A stretch of DNA of 64,000 bases, from positions 2,615,832-2,679,831 of the forward strand of contig NZ_LR733304.1 of the NCBI RefSeq assembly GCF_902506105.1. The letters are read 5' to 3'. This DNA is from Aeromicrobium sp. 9AM (GTDB lineage Bacteria; Actinomycetota; Actinomycetes; Propionibacteriales; Nocardioidaceae). Below the pieces are notes generated by a model, which ran no database searches, was not told the origin of the DNA, and was given only the letters and a program-made list of their open reading frames with translations. The translations under genes were made by a program, and so were the position numbers. Shown here piece by piece: positions 24,637 through 32,681 of the stretch (its first letter is position 1; every line of letters begins with the position of its first letter).

Positions 24637-25938
24637 CTACCCCAGGTTGCGGGTGCGGCCGTACGCCTCGGGCTCCTCGGCCATGATCTTGGCCCGCGCC
24701 TTGACGCGATAGCGCCAGATCTGGACCATGCCCAGGAGCCACAGGACGTACTGGAACGACATCGCCCAGCGGAACGCCGAGGGCGTGTAGGCCGTCGACG
24801 CACCCGGCGTGCGCCAGTCGAGGATCAGGCCGATCGCGACCACCAGGACGAGGCTCGCGACGAAGCCGGCCTGATTGACGATCGCGGTGGCGCTGCCGAG
24901 ACGGTCCGCGGGATTCGACGTGCGCGCGAGGTCGAAGCCGATCATGGCCGCTGGGCCGCCGATGCCCATGACGATGACCAGCACGACCAGGACACCCAGC
25001 GGCGCCGGACCGTGCCAGACGAGCACGGTCGTCCAGACCACGACGATCGAGCTGACGATACCGAGCACGATCGTGGAGCGATGCCACGGATGGCGCGTGA
25101 TCACCCACCCGAGCAACGGCCCGGCCGCCATGACCGCGACCACCATCAGTGTCAGCAGCAGGCCGGCGACGTGGTCGGACTGCTCCTCACCCCGGACGAA
25201 GAACGGATAGCCCCACAGCAGGCCGAAAGTCGTGGCGCTGAACTGCGTCGTGAAGTGCATCCAGAAGCCGAGCCGCGTGCCGGGCTGCGCCCACGACGCA
25301 CCGAGGGTCCGTCGTATGGCGCTGAGTGACAGCGCCGCGCCGCTCATCGATCTTGCAGCCGGTGCGTCCCGCACGAAGACCGCGAGCGCGATCGACAGCA
25401 CGACCCCAAGCGAGGCGGCGATCAGGTACGACTTCGTCCAGCCGAGCTCACGCAGGGCCACCGTCATGGGCACGGCCGCGATGATCGCGCCGAGCTGGCC
25501 GGTGACGCCGGTCAGCTGCGTGATCACCGGCACTCGCCGGGGAGCGAACCAGGTGTTGACCAGCCGCAACACGCAGATGAACGTCATGGCATCGCCAACG
25601 CCGACGAAGACCCGCGCGACGAGCGCCCAGGCGTACGTGTCGGCGAACGCGAACCCGGCCTGCGCGAGCGTCAGGGTGATGGCGCCGGTCAGGAGCATGC
25701 GCCGCGGACCGAAGCGGTCCAGCAGCAGGCCGACCGGGATCTGCATGCCGGCGTAGACGAGGAGCTGCAGCATCGTGAACGTCGCGAGCTGCGCCGCCGA
25801 GATGTCGAACCGGTCGGACGCGGCGAGCCCGGCCACCGCGAGCGAGGAGCGGTGGAACACCGCGAGGAGGTAGACGAACAGGGCCACGACCCACACCGCG
25901 TACGCGCCGGGATGGCGGGTTTCGGCAGGCTGACTCAC
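24637..25938 (-). CDS. MFS transporter
   Basis: The protein has 433 aa with about twelve membrane segments. The major-facilitator motif GLLLDRFGPRRML follows TM2, and a central cytoplasmic loop follows RDAPAARSMSG. It resembles nitrate/sugar-phosphate-type or general drug/metabolite MFS proteins; the substrate is not predictable. A GTG start lies at 25938 with TAGACT 6 nt upstream and no Shine-Dalgarno, suggesting a leaderless mRNA. The C-terminal tail is basic (RYRVKARAKIMAEEPEAYGRTRNLG). The gene is single, divergent from the NIPSNAP gene. Confidence 0.9.
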   Translation of the reverse strand: MSQPAETRHPGAYAVWVVALFVYLLAVFHRSSLAVAGLAASDRFDISAAQLATFTMLQLLVYAGMQIPVGLLLDRFGPRRMLLTGAITLTLAQAGFAFADTYAWALVARVFVGVGDAMTFICVLRLVNTWFAPRRVPVITQLTGVTGQLGAIIAAVPMTVALRELGWTKSYLIAASLGVVLSIALAVFVRDAPAARSMSGAALSLSAIRRTLGASWAQPGTRLGFWMHFTTQFSATTFGLLWGYPFFVRGEEQSDHVAGLLLTLMVVAVMAAGPLLGWVITRHPWHRSTIVLGIVSSIVVVWTTVLVWHGPAPLGVLVVLVIVMGIGGPAAMIGFDLARTSNPADRLGSATAIVNQAGFVASLVLVVAIGLILDWRTPGASTAYTPSAFRWAMSFQYVLWLLGMVQIWRYRVKARAKIMAEEPEAYGRTRNLG

Positions 25939-25993
25939 CGACCCAGTCTAGGTTGCGGTCGCGCTCGGCCCGCCGGGCTGTGAGGGTTGAGAC

Positions 25994-26299
25994 ATGATCA
26001 CCTGCGTCGTGGACTACGTCATCGATCCGAGCAAGATCAGCGACTTCGAGGAGTTCGGCCGCCGCTGGATACAGCTCGTCAACCAGCACGGCGGGACCCA
26101 CCACGGATACTTCCTGCCGTCCGAAGGAGCCAGCGACCGCGCGCTCGCGCTGTTCAGCTTCCCGAGCCTTGCGGCGTACGAGGAGTACCGCGCACTGTTC
26201 GGCAACGACCCGGACTTCGTCGAGGCCGACAGGATCCGGGACGAGAGCGGCTGCGTGCTGCGCTACGACCGGACGTTCATGCGGCCGCTCGAAGCCTGA
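25994..26299 (+). CDS. NIPSNAP-family protein
   Basis: The protein has 101 aa and is a dimeric alpha-beta barrel-type ferredoxin fold. It starts MITCVVDYVIDPSKISDFEEFGRRW in the usual strand-helix order and continues with NQHGGTHHGYFLPSEG and FSFPSLAAYEEYR, both hallmark NIPSNAP segments. Members are small cytosolic proteins with poorly known roles, some as monooxygenase-like or quorum-quenching accessory proteins. AGGG lies 8 nt before the ATG. It stands upstream of a DUF1684 gene with a 25-nt gap, so they may be co-transcribed. Confidence 0.9.
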   Translation: MITCVVDYVIDPSKISDFEEFGRRWIQLVNQHGGTHHGYFLPSEGASDRALALFSFPSLAAYEEYRALFGNDPDFVEADRIRDESGCVLRYDRTFMRPLEA

Positions 26300-26324
26300 C
26301 CGCGGCTGTGCGACCGTGGACACC

Positions 26325-26930
26325 ATGCCGAGCTCTTCGCTGACCCTCGTCGACTGGCGCCGTCGCGTCAACGAGATGTACGCCGACGTGCGCGCCGAAC
26401 CCGACCACGCGGCGGGTCACGCGCGATGGCGCGCGGCGCGCGACGAGATGTTCCGCACCCATCCGCAGACGCCGCTGCTCGACGACGACCCGCTGCGCGA
26501 GACCGGTCTGCCCTACTGGCCGTACGACCCTGCACTGCGCTTCGAGGCCGAGCTGCTCGCCGTCGAGCCGACGGAGGATCGCCTCGTCGAGGCCGGCGGG
26601 GACGGCACGATCACCATGAAGCTCATCGGCCGCGTCGACCTGCCCGAGCACGTCGGCGGCAGCCTCGACGTGTGGTGGCTGCACCAGTACGGCGGTGGAA
26701 TCTTCATCCCGCTGCGCGACGGGACATCAGGCGACGGCAGCTACGGCGGTGGTCGCTATCTGCTCGACACCGCCAAGGGCTCGTGGTTGGGCGGCGACGC
26801 GGACTCGTTGACGCTCGACCTCAACTACGCCTATCACCCGTCCTGCCGCTACAACCCACGCTGGCAGTGCCCGCTCGCGCCGGCGGGCAACACGATCACG
26901 TCGCGGGTCGAGGCCGGCGAGCGGCTGTAG
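26325..26930 (+). CDS. DUF1684-family protein
   Basis: The protein has 201 aa. The order WRRRVNEMYADVR, DEMFRTHPQTPL, GLPYWPYDPALRFEAEL, then FIPLRDGTSGDGSYGGGRYLLDTAKG and LDLNYAYHPSCRYNPRWQCPLAPAGN is the typical DUF1684 layout. The layout is an N-terminal helix, a Y-P-Y-x-P segment and a conserved F-x-D-x-T/S-x-G-x-x-x-Y-x-x-G-R-Y core. It ends in the NxAYxPxCxYN/xxCPLAPxxN signature. The biochemical role of the family is not established. The ATG at 26325 is used; a GTG three codons upstream is possible. It ends 5 nt from the convergent small gene at 26935. Confidence 0.87.
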   Translation: MPSSSLTLVDWRRRVNEMYADVRAEPDHAAGHARWRAARDEMFRTHPQTPLLDDDPLRETGLPYWPYDPALRFEAELLAVEPTEDRLVEAGGDGTITMKLIGRVDLPEHVGGSLDVWWLHQYGGGIFIPLRDGTSGDGSYGGGRYLLDTAKGSWLGGDADSLTLDLNYAYHPSCRYNPRWQCPLAPAGNTITSRVEAGERL

Positions 26931-26934
26931 GTCA

Positions 26935-27207
26935 CTATGGCGCGGTTGCTGCATGCGGCACCACCGACCGCAGGACCCTGACCGCGGACGTGTCGATGCG
27001 CATGATGATGCGACGCGCATGGCGCTCGAGCGACGTCGACTCGCAGTCGACGATCACGTAGACACCCATGGCGTCCTGCGTGCCCAGCACCGCGACGCCT
27101 GGCCAGGCGATGCGGTGGAACGCCCTGAGGATGCGCTGCTGTCGGTCGGCATCACGAACGCGATAGATGAGGAGTGACCACTCGGAGGAGCTGGAGAGCG
27201 AGGACAT
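26935..27207 (-). CDS. Small hypothetical protein (90 aa), ACT-like pattern
   Basis: The protein has 90 aa. The pattern of strand (WSLLIYRVRD), helix (ADRQQRILRAFHRIA), strand (VAVLGTQDAMGVYVIVDC), helix (ESTSLERHARRIIMRID) and strand (AVRVLRS) is that of a beta-alpha-beta-beta-alpha-beta ferredoxin-like or ACT fold. No family signature is certain. The start ATG at 27207 has AAGGGT a few bases upstream. The coding pattern on this strand (GC-rich third positions) is better than for the overlapping plus-strand frame. It is terminated against the hsp20 terminator region. Possibly a small ligand-binding or regulatory subunit; this is not supported further. Confidence 0.6.
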   Translation of the reverse strand: MSSLSSSSEWSLLIYRVRDADRQQRILRAFHRIAWPGVAVLGTQDAMGVYVIVDCESTSLERHARRIIMRIDTSAVRVLRSVVPHAATAP

Positions 27208-27293
27208 GGCGACCCTTGGAGAGGAAGTTCGCCGCCTGCTGCTTAGCCGGTGACACCAGCGTAAGCCTGTTCACCGGGTACGTCGACCCGTGC

Positions 27294-27334
27294 GACCGGG
27301 TGCCGGACCCTGAGCACAGGTCCGGCACCCGGTC
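27294..27334 (-). terminator. Terminator of hsp20 (perfect 16-bp stem)
   Basis: GACCGGGTGCCGGACC (27294-27309) pairs perfectly with 27319-27334 around a 9-nt loop. It begins 10 nt after the hsp20 stop on the minus strand. There is no T-run, as often in high-GC actinobacteria. Confidence 0.8.
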
Positions 27335-27344
27335 CGTCGGCGCG

Positions 27345-27767
27345 TCAGGCCGAGATCGACGTCTGCTCGGTCTTGTTGTCGAGGATGTCGATCTTGCGAG
27401 GCCTCGCGCGCTCGCTCACCGGGATCACGACGCTGAGGACGCCGTTGTCGTAGTGCGCCGAGATCCCCTCGGTGTCGATCCCGTCGCCCAGGCTGAACTG
27501 GCGTACGTAGCTGCCGTAGGCGCGCTCCCTCGCCAGCCACTTGGCGCCGTCGTGCGAAGCGGGCGTGCGCTCAGCCCTGATGGTCAGCATGTGCCCGTCG
27601 AGGTCGACGTCCACCGATCCGGGGTCGATGCCGGGCAGGTCGGCAGCCAGGACGTAGCGATCCCCCTCACGGAACAGGTCGACCGGCATCAGTCGAGTCG
27701 ACCGTGAGGAGAGCTGCGAGGTCAGGCGATCGAAGTCGCCGAAAGGATCAAAGGACATGTTCATCAT
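27345..27767 (-). CDS. hsp20: Small heat-shock protein Hsp20
   Basis: The protein has 140 aa and is an ATP-independent holdase. The N-terminal segment MMNMSFDPFGDFDRLTSQL, with its FDPFGDFDRL, is typical of the Hsp18/HspX group. The alpha-crystallin domain (about 35-130) has MPVDLFREGDRYVLAADLPGID split by a turn, LTIRAER and the hallmark AHYDNGVLSVVIPVSE (x-x-x-x-NGVL). An IDI at the C-terminus may serve as the oligomerisation IxI motif. The ATG at 27767 is fixed by AAGGAG 7 nt upstream. A HAIR operator and a sigma-70-like promoter precede it, so HspR-type heat-shock control is likely. Confidence 0.95.
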   Translation of the reverse strand: MMNMSFDPFGDFDRLTSQLSSRSTRLMPVDLFREGDRYVLAADLPGIDPGSVDVDLDGHMLTIRAERTPASHDGAKWLARERAYGSYVRQFSLGDGIDTEGISAHYDNGVLSVVIPVSERARPRKIDILDNKTEQTSISA

Positions 27768-27786
27768 CGAGAGACTCCTTTCGAGA

Positions 27787-27807
27787 CGTGAGTCCATCGG
27801 ACTCAAC
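27787..27807 (-). promoter_or_regulatory. HAIR element (HspR-associated inverted repeat) in front of hsp20
   Basis: Read on either strand it is CGTGAGT, seven bases and ACTCAAC, matching the HspR consensus CTTGAGT-N7-ACTCAAG at 12 of 14 positions. It lies between the predicted promoter and the ATG, about +8 to +28, where HspR binding would block transcription. No hspR gene is in the window. Confidence 0.85.
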
Positions 27808-27820
27808 TCGTTACGAGAGG

Positions 27821-27849
27821 AAAATAGATCGACAGCGTCGCCGGATCAA
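27821..27849 (-). promoter_or_regulatory. hsp20 promoter
   Basis: On the minus strand TTGATC (27849-27844), a 17-nt spacer and TATTTT (27826-27821) fit a housekeeping promoter. The transcript would start near 27814, just upstream of the HAIR element. Confidence 0.6.
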
Positions 27850-27870
27850 GTCGTGAAACCTGAAAAAAAT

Positions 27871-27896
27871 CTGAAAAATGCGCTGGGGTTGCAGCG
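27871..27896 (-). terminator. Terminator of the E1-E2 operon
   Basis: On the minus strand CGCTG, a 6-nt loop and CAGCG (27896-27881) are followed by CATTTTTCAG and then a seven-T run. It begins 7 nt past the E2 stop. The stem is short, but the T-rich tail is exceptional for this GC-rich window. Confidence 0.6.
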
Positions 27897-27902
27897 TTTT
27901 CG

Positions 27903-29282
27903 TCAGTACGTCAGCGCGAGCGCGGGATTGCCGAGGATCGCGGCGACGTCGGCCAGGAATCGCGATCCCTGCTCCCCGTCGACGACGCGATGATCGAAGC
28001 TCAGCGCCAGCGTCGTGACCCAGCGCGCCACGATCTCGTCGTCCTCGCCGACCCATGGCCGCTTGTTGATCGCGCCGACCGCCAGGATCCCGGACTCGCC
28101 CGGGTTGAGGATCGGCGTGCCGGCATCGATGCCGAACACCCCGATGTTGGTGATCGTGAATGATCCGCCGGCCATCTGCGCCGGCTGGGTCTTGCCGTCG
28201 CGGGCCGTGGCGATGAGCTCGCCGAATGCCTGCGCGAGCTCGGGCAGCGTCATCGAGTCAGCACCGACGATGTTGGGCACGACGAGTCCGCGCGGGGTCG
28301 CCGCGGCAATGCCGAGGTTGACCGAGCCCTTGAGCACGATCTCCTGCGCGGCGTCATCCCACGTCGAGTTGATCTCGGGGGTGCGGCGCATCGCCAGGCA
28401 CACCGCACGGGCCACGATCAGGAGCGGCGAGACACGGACGCCGGCGAACCGGTCGTCGCTCTTGAGCTGGGCGACGAGCTCCATCGTCTTGGAGACGTCG
28501 ACCGTGACCCACTCCGTGACGTGGGGCGCGGTGAACGCCGAGGCCACCATCGCCTCGGCCGTCATCTTGCGGACGCCCTTGATCGGGATGCGCTGGTCCT
28601 CCAGCGAGGTCGCGGGGGTCGCGGTCGGAGCGGGCTGGCTGTCGCGCAGGCCGGCGAACGCCTCGACGTCGGCTCGGGTGATGATGTCGCCGTCGGCGGG
28701 GACCGAGTCGAGATCGATGCCGAGGTCCTTGGCGAGCTTGCGCACCGGCGGCTTGGCCAGGGCACGGATCGAGCGCTGCGGCACCTTCTCGGTGTCGACC
28801 GACGCGACAGCGCCCTTGCGGGCACGGCGCTTGGTCGAGGTGGTGCGCGGACCGTAGCCGACGAGGACGGACTGCCGCTTCTCCTCGGCCTTGGGCGGCG
28901 CAGAGGCGGTGGGTGGCGCCTCGGTCAGCGCATCCGGGACCAGGTCGCCCGCGGCGGCGAACTGACCGGCCGTCGTGGCATGGGGCATGGTCGCGCGGGG
29001 CTCGTCCGTCGCCGGCGGTGCGGCGACGGGTTCGCCGGCCGGTTCGTCGGCCGAGACGATCCGGATGATCGGGGTGCCGACATCGACCGTCTGGCCCTCG
29101 TCGACGAGCAACGCATCGACCCGGCCCTCGTACGGGCTGGGCAGCTCGACGATCGACTTGGCGGTCTCGATGTCGACGATGATGTCGTTGACCTTGATCT
29201 CGTCGCCGACGGAGACCTTCCACGTCACGATCTCGGCCTCGGTCAGACCTTCGCCCACGTCGGGCAGCTTGAACTCACTCAT
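27903..29282 (-). CDS. bkdC: Branched-chain 2-oxoacid dehydrogenase E2 (dihydrolipoyl acyltransferase)
   Basis: The protein has 459 aa. The lipoyl domain (about 1-78) contains IETAKSIVELPSPYEGRV, with the lipoylated Lys inside ETAKS. The peripheral subunit-binding domain is KPPVRKLAKDLGIDLDSV (about 178-213). The acyltransferase domain (about 230-459) carries the terminal SFDHRVVDGEQGS with catalytic His and Asp. It transfers the acyl group from E1 to CoA in branched-chain keto acid oxidation. A Pro/Ala linker joins the parts; only one lipoyl domain is present. The ATG at 29282 has AGGAG 6 nt upstream. It follows E1beta by 9 nt. No E3 gene lies in this window. Confidence 0.95.
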   Translation of the reverse strand: MSEFKLPDVGEGLTEAEIVTWKVSVGDEIKVNDIIVDIETAKSIVELPSPYEGRVDALLVDEGQTVDVGTPIIRIVSADEPAGEPVAAPPATDEPRATMPHATTAGQFAAAGDLVPDALTEAPPTASAPPKAEEKRQSVLVGYGPRTTSTKRRARKGAVASVDTEKVPQRSIRALAKPPVRKLAKDLGIDLDSVPADGDIITRADVEAFAGLRDSQPAPTATPATSLEDQRIPIKGVRKMTAEAMVASAFTAPHVTEWVTVDVSKTMELVAQLKSDDRFAGVRVSPLLIVARAVCLAMRRTPEINSTWDDAAQEIVLKGSVNLGIAAATPRGLVVPNIVGADSMTLPELAQAFGELIATARDGKTQPAQMAGGSFTITNIGVFGIDAGTPILNPGESGILAVGAINKRPWVGEDDEIVARWVTTLALSFDHRVVDGEQGSRFLADVAAILGNPALALTY

Positions 29283-29291
29283 CACAGACTC

Positions 29292-30266
29292 CTAGAACGC
29301 CAGCGAACGGTCGACCGCTTCGAGCACGCGGTCGAGACCGGGCAGGTACTCTTCCTCGACGCGGCTCGGCGGATAGGGCAGGTCGTAGCCCGTGACCCGG
29401 ATGACCGGCGCCTCGAGGGAGTAGAAGCACTTCTCGGTGATCCGCGCCGAGATCTCGGCACCGAGCCCGAGCGTCTGCGCAGCCTCGTGCACGACGATCG
29501 CGCGGCCCGTGCGGCGTACGGACTCGAACACGGGGTCGAGGTCGAGCGGCGAGAGCGTGCGGAGGTCGATGACCTCGAGGCTCGTGCCCTCCTCCGCGGC
29601 AGCGTCGGCCGACTCGAGGCAGGTCTTGACCATCGGGCCGTACGCGATGACGGTCGCATCGGCGCCTTCGCGCACGACGCTCGAGGCATGCAGGGGCATC
29701 GGCTCCGACGTGGTGTCGACCTCGCCCTGGTCCCAGTAGCGCCGCTTGGGCTCCATGAACACGACCGGGTCGTCACTGGCGATGGCCTGCTGGATCATCC
29801 AGTAGGCGTCGTTGGCGTTGGAGCACGACACGACCTTGAGGCCCGCGGTCAGCGCGAACTGCCCCTCGGGGCTCTCCGAGTGGTGCTCGACAGCGCCGAT
29901 GCCACCGCCGAACGGGATGCGGATGACGATCGGCATCTTGACCCGGCCCTGGCTGCGGAAGTGCAGCTTGGCGACCTGGCTGACGATCTGGTCGTACGCG
30001 GGGTAGACGAACCCGTCGAACTGGATCTCGAGGACGGGGCGGTAGCCGCGGTAGGCGAGACCGACGGCGGTGCCGACGATGCCGCTCTCGGCCAACGGCG
30101 CGTCGATGACACGGCTCTCGCCGAAGTCCTTCTGCAGGCCGTCGGTGATGCGGAAGACGCCGCCGAGCTTGCCGACGTCCTCACCCATGATCAGGACCTT
30201 GTCGTCCGCTTCCATGGCGGCGCGCAGGCCGGCGTTGAGACCCTTGCCGAGCGGCATCTTCGTCAT
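29292..30266 (-). CDS. bkdB: 2-oxoacid dehydrogenase E1 component, beta subunit
   Basis: The protein has 324 aa. MGEDVGKLGGVFRITDGLQ and VIDAPLAESGIVGTAVGLA are the thiamine-diphosphate half-site motifs of E1beta. HSESPEGQF and EVIDLRTLSPLD mark the transketolase pyrimidine and C-terminal domains. It forms an alpha2-beta2 heterotetramer with the product of the overlapping upstream gene and decarboxylates branched-chain keto acids. The ATG overlaps the E1alpha stop (ATGA at 30263-30266). The context with a single-lipoyl E2 favours the branched-chain over the pyruvate complex; substrate preference is inferred. Confidence 0.95.
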   Translation of the reverse strand: MTKMPLGKGLNAGLRAAMEADDKVLIMGEDVGKLGGVFRITDGLQKDFGESRVIDAPLAESGIVGTAVGLAYRGYRPVLEIQFDGFVYPAYDQIVSQVAKLHFRSQGRVKMPIVIRIPFGGGIGAVEHHSESPEGQFALTAGLKVVSCSNANDAYWMIQQAIASDDPVVFMEPKRRYWDQGEVDTTSEPMPLHASSVVREGADATVIAYGPMVKTCLESADAAAEEGTSLEVIDLRTLSPLDLDPVFESVRRTGRAIVVHEAAQTLGLGAEISARITEKCFYSLEAPVIRVTGYDLPYPPSRVEEEYLPGLDRVLEAVDRSLAF

Positions 30267-31393
30267 GACTCGCTCCCCTCCGGCTCGAGGCTGTCTCTGT
30301 AGGCGACGTACTGCGCCTTCTGCTCCATAAGCTCGGGCGAGCCGTCGACGTAGACGTGGTCGAACAGGGCCGCCAGGTCGGGATCGGGCAGCGACTTGCA
30401 GGTCTCGCGCAGGTGCTTGCCGAGCTCGTCGGCCTCGGTGTCGAGGTCGTCGAAGAACGACTGGGGCGTGCCCTGCAGCAGGAGGTAGCGCTTGACCCGC
30501 TCGATGGGGTCCTTGAGCTTCCAGGTCTCGACCTCGGCGCTGTCGCGGTAGCGGCTCGGGTCGTCCGACGTCGTGTGAGCGCCCATGCGGTAGGTGTAGG
30601 CCTCGATGAGGCTCGGGCCCTCGCCGTTGCGTGCCTTCTCCATCGCCGCCGTCGTCACCGCGTGGCAGGCGAGGACGTCGTTGCCGTCGACGCGGATGCC
30701 GCTGAAGCCGAACCCGCCGGCGCGCTGGGCGATCGGTCCGCGGGTGTTGCGGTCGGTCGAGGCCGAGATGGCGTACTGGTTGTTCTGGCAGAAGAACACG
30801 ACGGGCGCGTTGAACACCGCGGCCCAGTCGAACGCCTCGTTGACGTCGCCCTGGCTCGTGGCGCCGTCGCCAAAGTAGGCGATGACGGCGGCGTCGCGCT
30901 CAGGATCGTTGCGGCCGACCTCGCCGTCGAGCGTCAAGCCCATCGCGTAGCCGGTCGCGTGCAGCGTCTGGGCGCCGATGACGATGCTGTAGAGCGCGAA
31001 GCCCTGCTCAGCCGGGTCCCAGCCGCCGAGCTCGACGCCGCGGAACAGGCCGAGGAGCAGCGCGGGGTCGACGCCGCGGCACAGGGCGACGCCGTGCTCG
31101 CGGTAGGTCGGGAACGCGAAGTCCTGCGGGCGAAGGGCGCGGCCCGATCCGATCTGGGCGGCCTCTTGGCCGAGGGCGGGGGCCCACAGGCCGAGCTCGC
31201 CGTGGCGCTGCAGGGCGTGTGCCTCGAAGTCGATGCGCCGGCTCAGGACCAGGTCGCGGTAGAGGCCGCGGATGCTGTCATCATCCCCGTCGTAGGCGAA
31301 GTCCGCGTGAGGGACTCGCTCTCCCTCGGGGGTGAGGAGCTGGACGAGCGGGAAGGCTCCAGCTGGATCGTCCGCAACGTACGCGTCGGGCAT
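30263..31393 (-). CDS. bkdA: 2-oxoacid dehydrogenase E1 component, alpha subunit
   Basis: The protein has 376 aa. The thiamine-diphosphate binding motif is GDGATSQGDVNEAFDWAAV, then NNQYAIS with the usual N-N-x-x-A-I-S. PSLIEAYTYRMGAHTTSDDPSRYR includes the phosphorylation-loop region typical of branched-chain E1alpha. The ATG at 31393 is used. However, GAGGGAG stands 5 nt before an in-frame TTG at 31405 and 17 nt before the ATG, so translation may begin four codons earlier. It is the first gene of the E1alpha-E1beta-E2 operon. About 190 nt upstream contain a palindrome. Confidence 0.93.
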   Translation of the reverse strand: MPDAYVADDPAGAFPLVQLLTPEGERVPHADFAYDGDDDSIRGLYRDLVLSRRIDFEAHALQRHGELGLWAPALGQEAAQIGSGRALRPQDFAFPTYREHGVALCRGVDPALLLGLFRGVELGGWDPAEQGFALYSIVIGAQTLHATGYAMGLTLDGEVGRNDPERDAAVIAYFGDGATSQGDVNEAFDWAAVFNAPVVFFCQNNQYAISASTDRNTRGPIAQRAGGFGFSGIRVDGNDVLACHAVTTAAMEKARNGEGPSLIEAYTYRMGAHTTSDDPSRYRDSAEVETWKLKDPIERVKRYLLLQGTPQSFFDDLDTEADELGKHLRETCKSLPDPDLAALFDHVYVDGSPELMEQKAQYVAYRDSLEPEGSES

Positions 31394-31463
31394 GGTGGCA
31401 CTCAATGCGACTCCCTCAATCGATCGGATCACGGGATTGCCGTTCCGATGTCGAAGATGCGAG

Positions 31464-31475
31464 ACACCAGTGTCA
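31464..31475 (-). promoter_or_regulatory. Palindrome in the bkd operon leader region
   Basis: GACAC and GTGTC flank CA (31464-31475) in the 194-nt gap between hisC and the operon. It may be an operator (for instance for an Lrp- or TetR-type regulator of branched-chain catabolism). I could not identify a convincing -35/-10 pair here, so this is weak. Confidence 0.3.
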
Positions 31476-31560
31476 CAGGGGTGGCGGACATCGGTGGACT
31501 CACAGGACGTGACTGGCATCACATCTGATCCCACCGTATCCCGGCCATGTGCCTCGTGCC

Positions 31561-31580
31561 AAAACAACCCTCCGAGAGGG
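31561..31580 (-). terminator. Terminator of the hisC-like gene
   Basis: On the minus strand CCCTC, TCG and GAGGG are followed by TTGTTTT. It lies 8 nt after the stop. The stem is only 5 bp but all GC-rich, with a good T-rich tail. Confidence 0.6.
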
Positions 31581-31587
31581 CGCCGGC

Positions 31588-32646
31588 TCAGTGCTCCTTG
31601 AGCCAGGTGGCCGCGCGATCGAGGAAGGTCGCGTTGACCGCCGGCGTGCCGACGCTGACACGTACGCCGTCTCCGGCGAACGGGCGTACGGAGACCGGGT
31701 CGCACCAGGCGGCGAACTCCAGGGCGTCGTCGCCGAGCGGCAGCCACACGAAGTTGGCCTGCGTCTCGGGCAGCTCCCAGCCCTGCTCGCGCAGAGCCGC
31801 GACCATCGCGCCACGCTCCTGCACGATCCCCTCGACCCTCTCCGCGAGCGCCGCCTCGGAGTCGAGCGATGCGACGGCTGCGGCCTGCGAGAGGTCCGTG
31901 ACGGCGAAGGGCGGCGTCGCCTTGCGGATCGCTACGGCGACCGGTGGCTGGGCGATCGCGTAGCCGACCCGCAGGCCCGCCAGGCCGTACGCCTTGGAGA
32001 ACGTACGGAGCACGACGACGTTGGGATGGCCCGCAAGAGCCGCCAGACCTTCGGCGGCATCGGGGTCGCGGACGAACTCGACGTACGCCTCGTCGACCAC
32101 GACGAGCACGTGCTCGGGCACCGCGGCGAGGAAGCGGTCGAGGTCGGCAGCCTTGACGACGGGGCCGGTCGGGTTGTTGGGCGTGCAGACCAGCACGACG
32201 CGGGTGCGGTCGGTGACGGCGGCCGCCATCGCGTCGAGGTCGTGCGTGGCGTCGGGCCGCAGCGGCACACGCACCGTCGTGGCACCGGTCAGGTCGGCAG
32301 CAATCGGGTAGGCCTCGAACGACCGCCACGCATAGATGACCTCGTCACCGGCCTCGAGGTGGGCGCTGAGCAGGGCGTACAGGACCGCCACGGACCCCGT
32401 GCTGGCGGCGAAGTGGTCCGGCGCGAGCCCGAACTTCGCCGACAGCGCGTCGTACAACGCGGTGGTGCCGGCGTCGGGGTAGCGGTTGATGCGGCCGAGC
32501 TCCGTGGCGGCCCGCTCCATGACACCGGGCAGCGGGTCGTACGGGTTCTCGTTGCTCGACAGCTTGTGGTCCTCGCTGGCGGCGGCCTTGCCGGGCCGGT
32601 AGACCGGGATGTCGTCCAGGGCTCGACGGGCACGCGGGGTTGTCAT
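31588..32646 (-). CDS. hisC: Histidinol-phosphate aminotransferase family enzyme (HisC/Pat)
   Basis: The protein has 352 aa and is a fold-type I PLP aminotransferase. LSSNENPYDPLPGV is the HisC N-terminal signature. CTPNNPTGPVV and VVDEAYVEF are PLP-contact motifs, and TFSKAYGLAGLRVGY holds the Schiff-base Lys (about K218). It converts histidinol phosphate and imidazole-acetol phosphate, or phenylpyruvate/arogenate in Pat-type paralogues. No other his gene is adjacent, so an aromatic-amino-acid role is equally possible. The ATG at 32646 has a GGGGG tract only one base upstream, so initiation may depend on a short leader from the TATTAC box. A 20-bp palindrome covers its promoter. Confidence 0.9.
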   Translation of the reverse strand: MTTPRARRALDDIPVYRPGKAAASEDHKLSSNENPYDPLPGVMERAATELGRINRYPDAGTTALYDALSAKFGLAPDHFAASTGSVAVLYALLSAHLEAGDEVIYAWRSFEAYPIAADLTGATTVRVPLRPDATHDLDAMAAAVTDRTRVVLVCTPNNPTGPVVKAADLDRFLAAVPEHVLVVVDEAYVEFVRDPDAAEGLAALAGHPNVVVLRTFSKAYGLAGLRVGYAIAQPPVAVAIRKATPPFAVTDLSQAAAVASLDSEAALAERVEGIVQERGAMVAALREQGWELPETQANFVWLPLGDDALEFAAWCDPVSVRPFAGDGVRVSVGTPAVNATFLDRAATWLKEH

Positions 32647-32661
32647 GCCCCCGAGCGTAAT

Positions 32662-32681
32662 ACCTGAACGATCGGTCAGGT
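32662..32681. promoter_or_regulatory. TetR-type palindromic operator upstream of the hisC-like gene
   Basis: ACCTGAACGATCGGTCAGGT is an 18-of-20 palindrome. It overlaps the 3-prime end of the F420 enzyme gene and stands 16 nt before the hisC start, immediately upstream of a TATTAC -10 candidate (32662-32657, minus strand). CGATCG-centred palindromes of this kind are typical TetR-family sites. Confidence 0.55.

Noticed and set aside
27208..27293. A promoter search in the gap between hsp20 and the 90-aa gene
   Set aside because: I saw only a modest AAGGGT ribosome binding site and no convincing -35/-10 pair for the 26935 gene.
28521..30302. A 593-aa plus-strand frame across the E2 and E1beta genes
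   Set aside because: It is opposite two strongly conserved metabolic genes and is Arg/Asp-rich low complexity.
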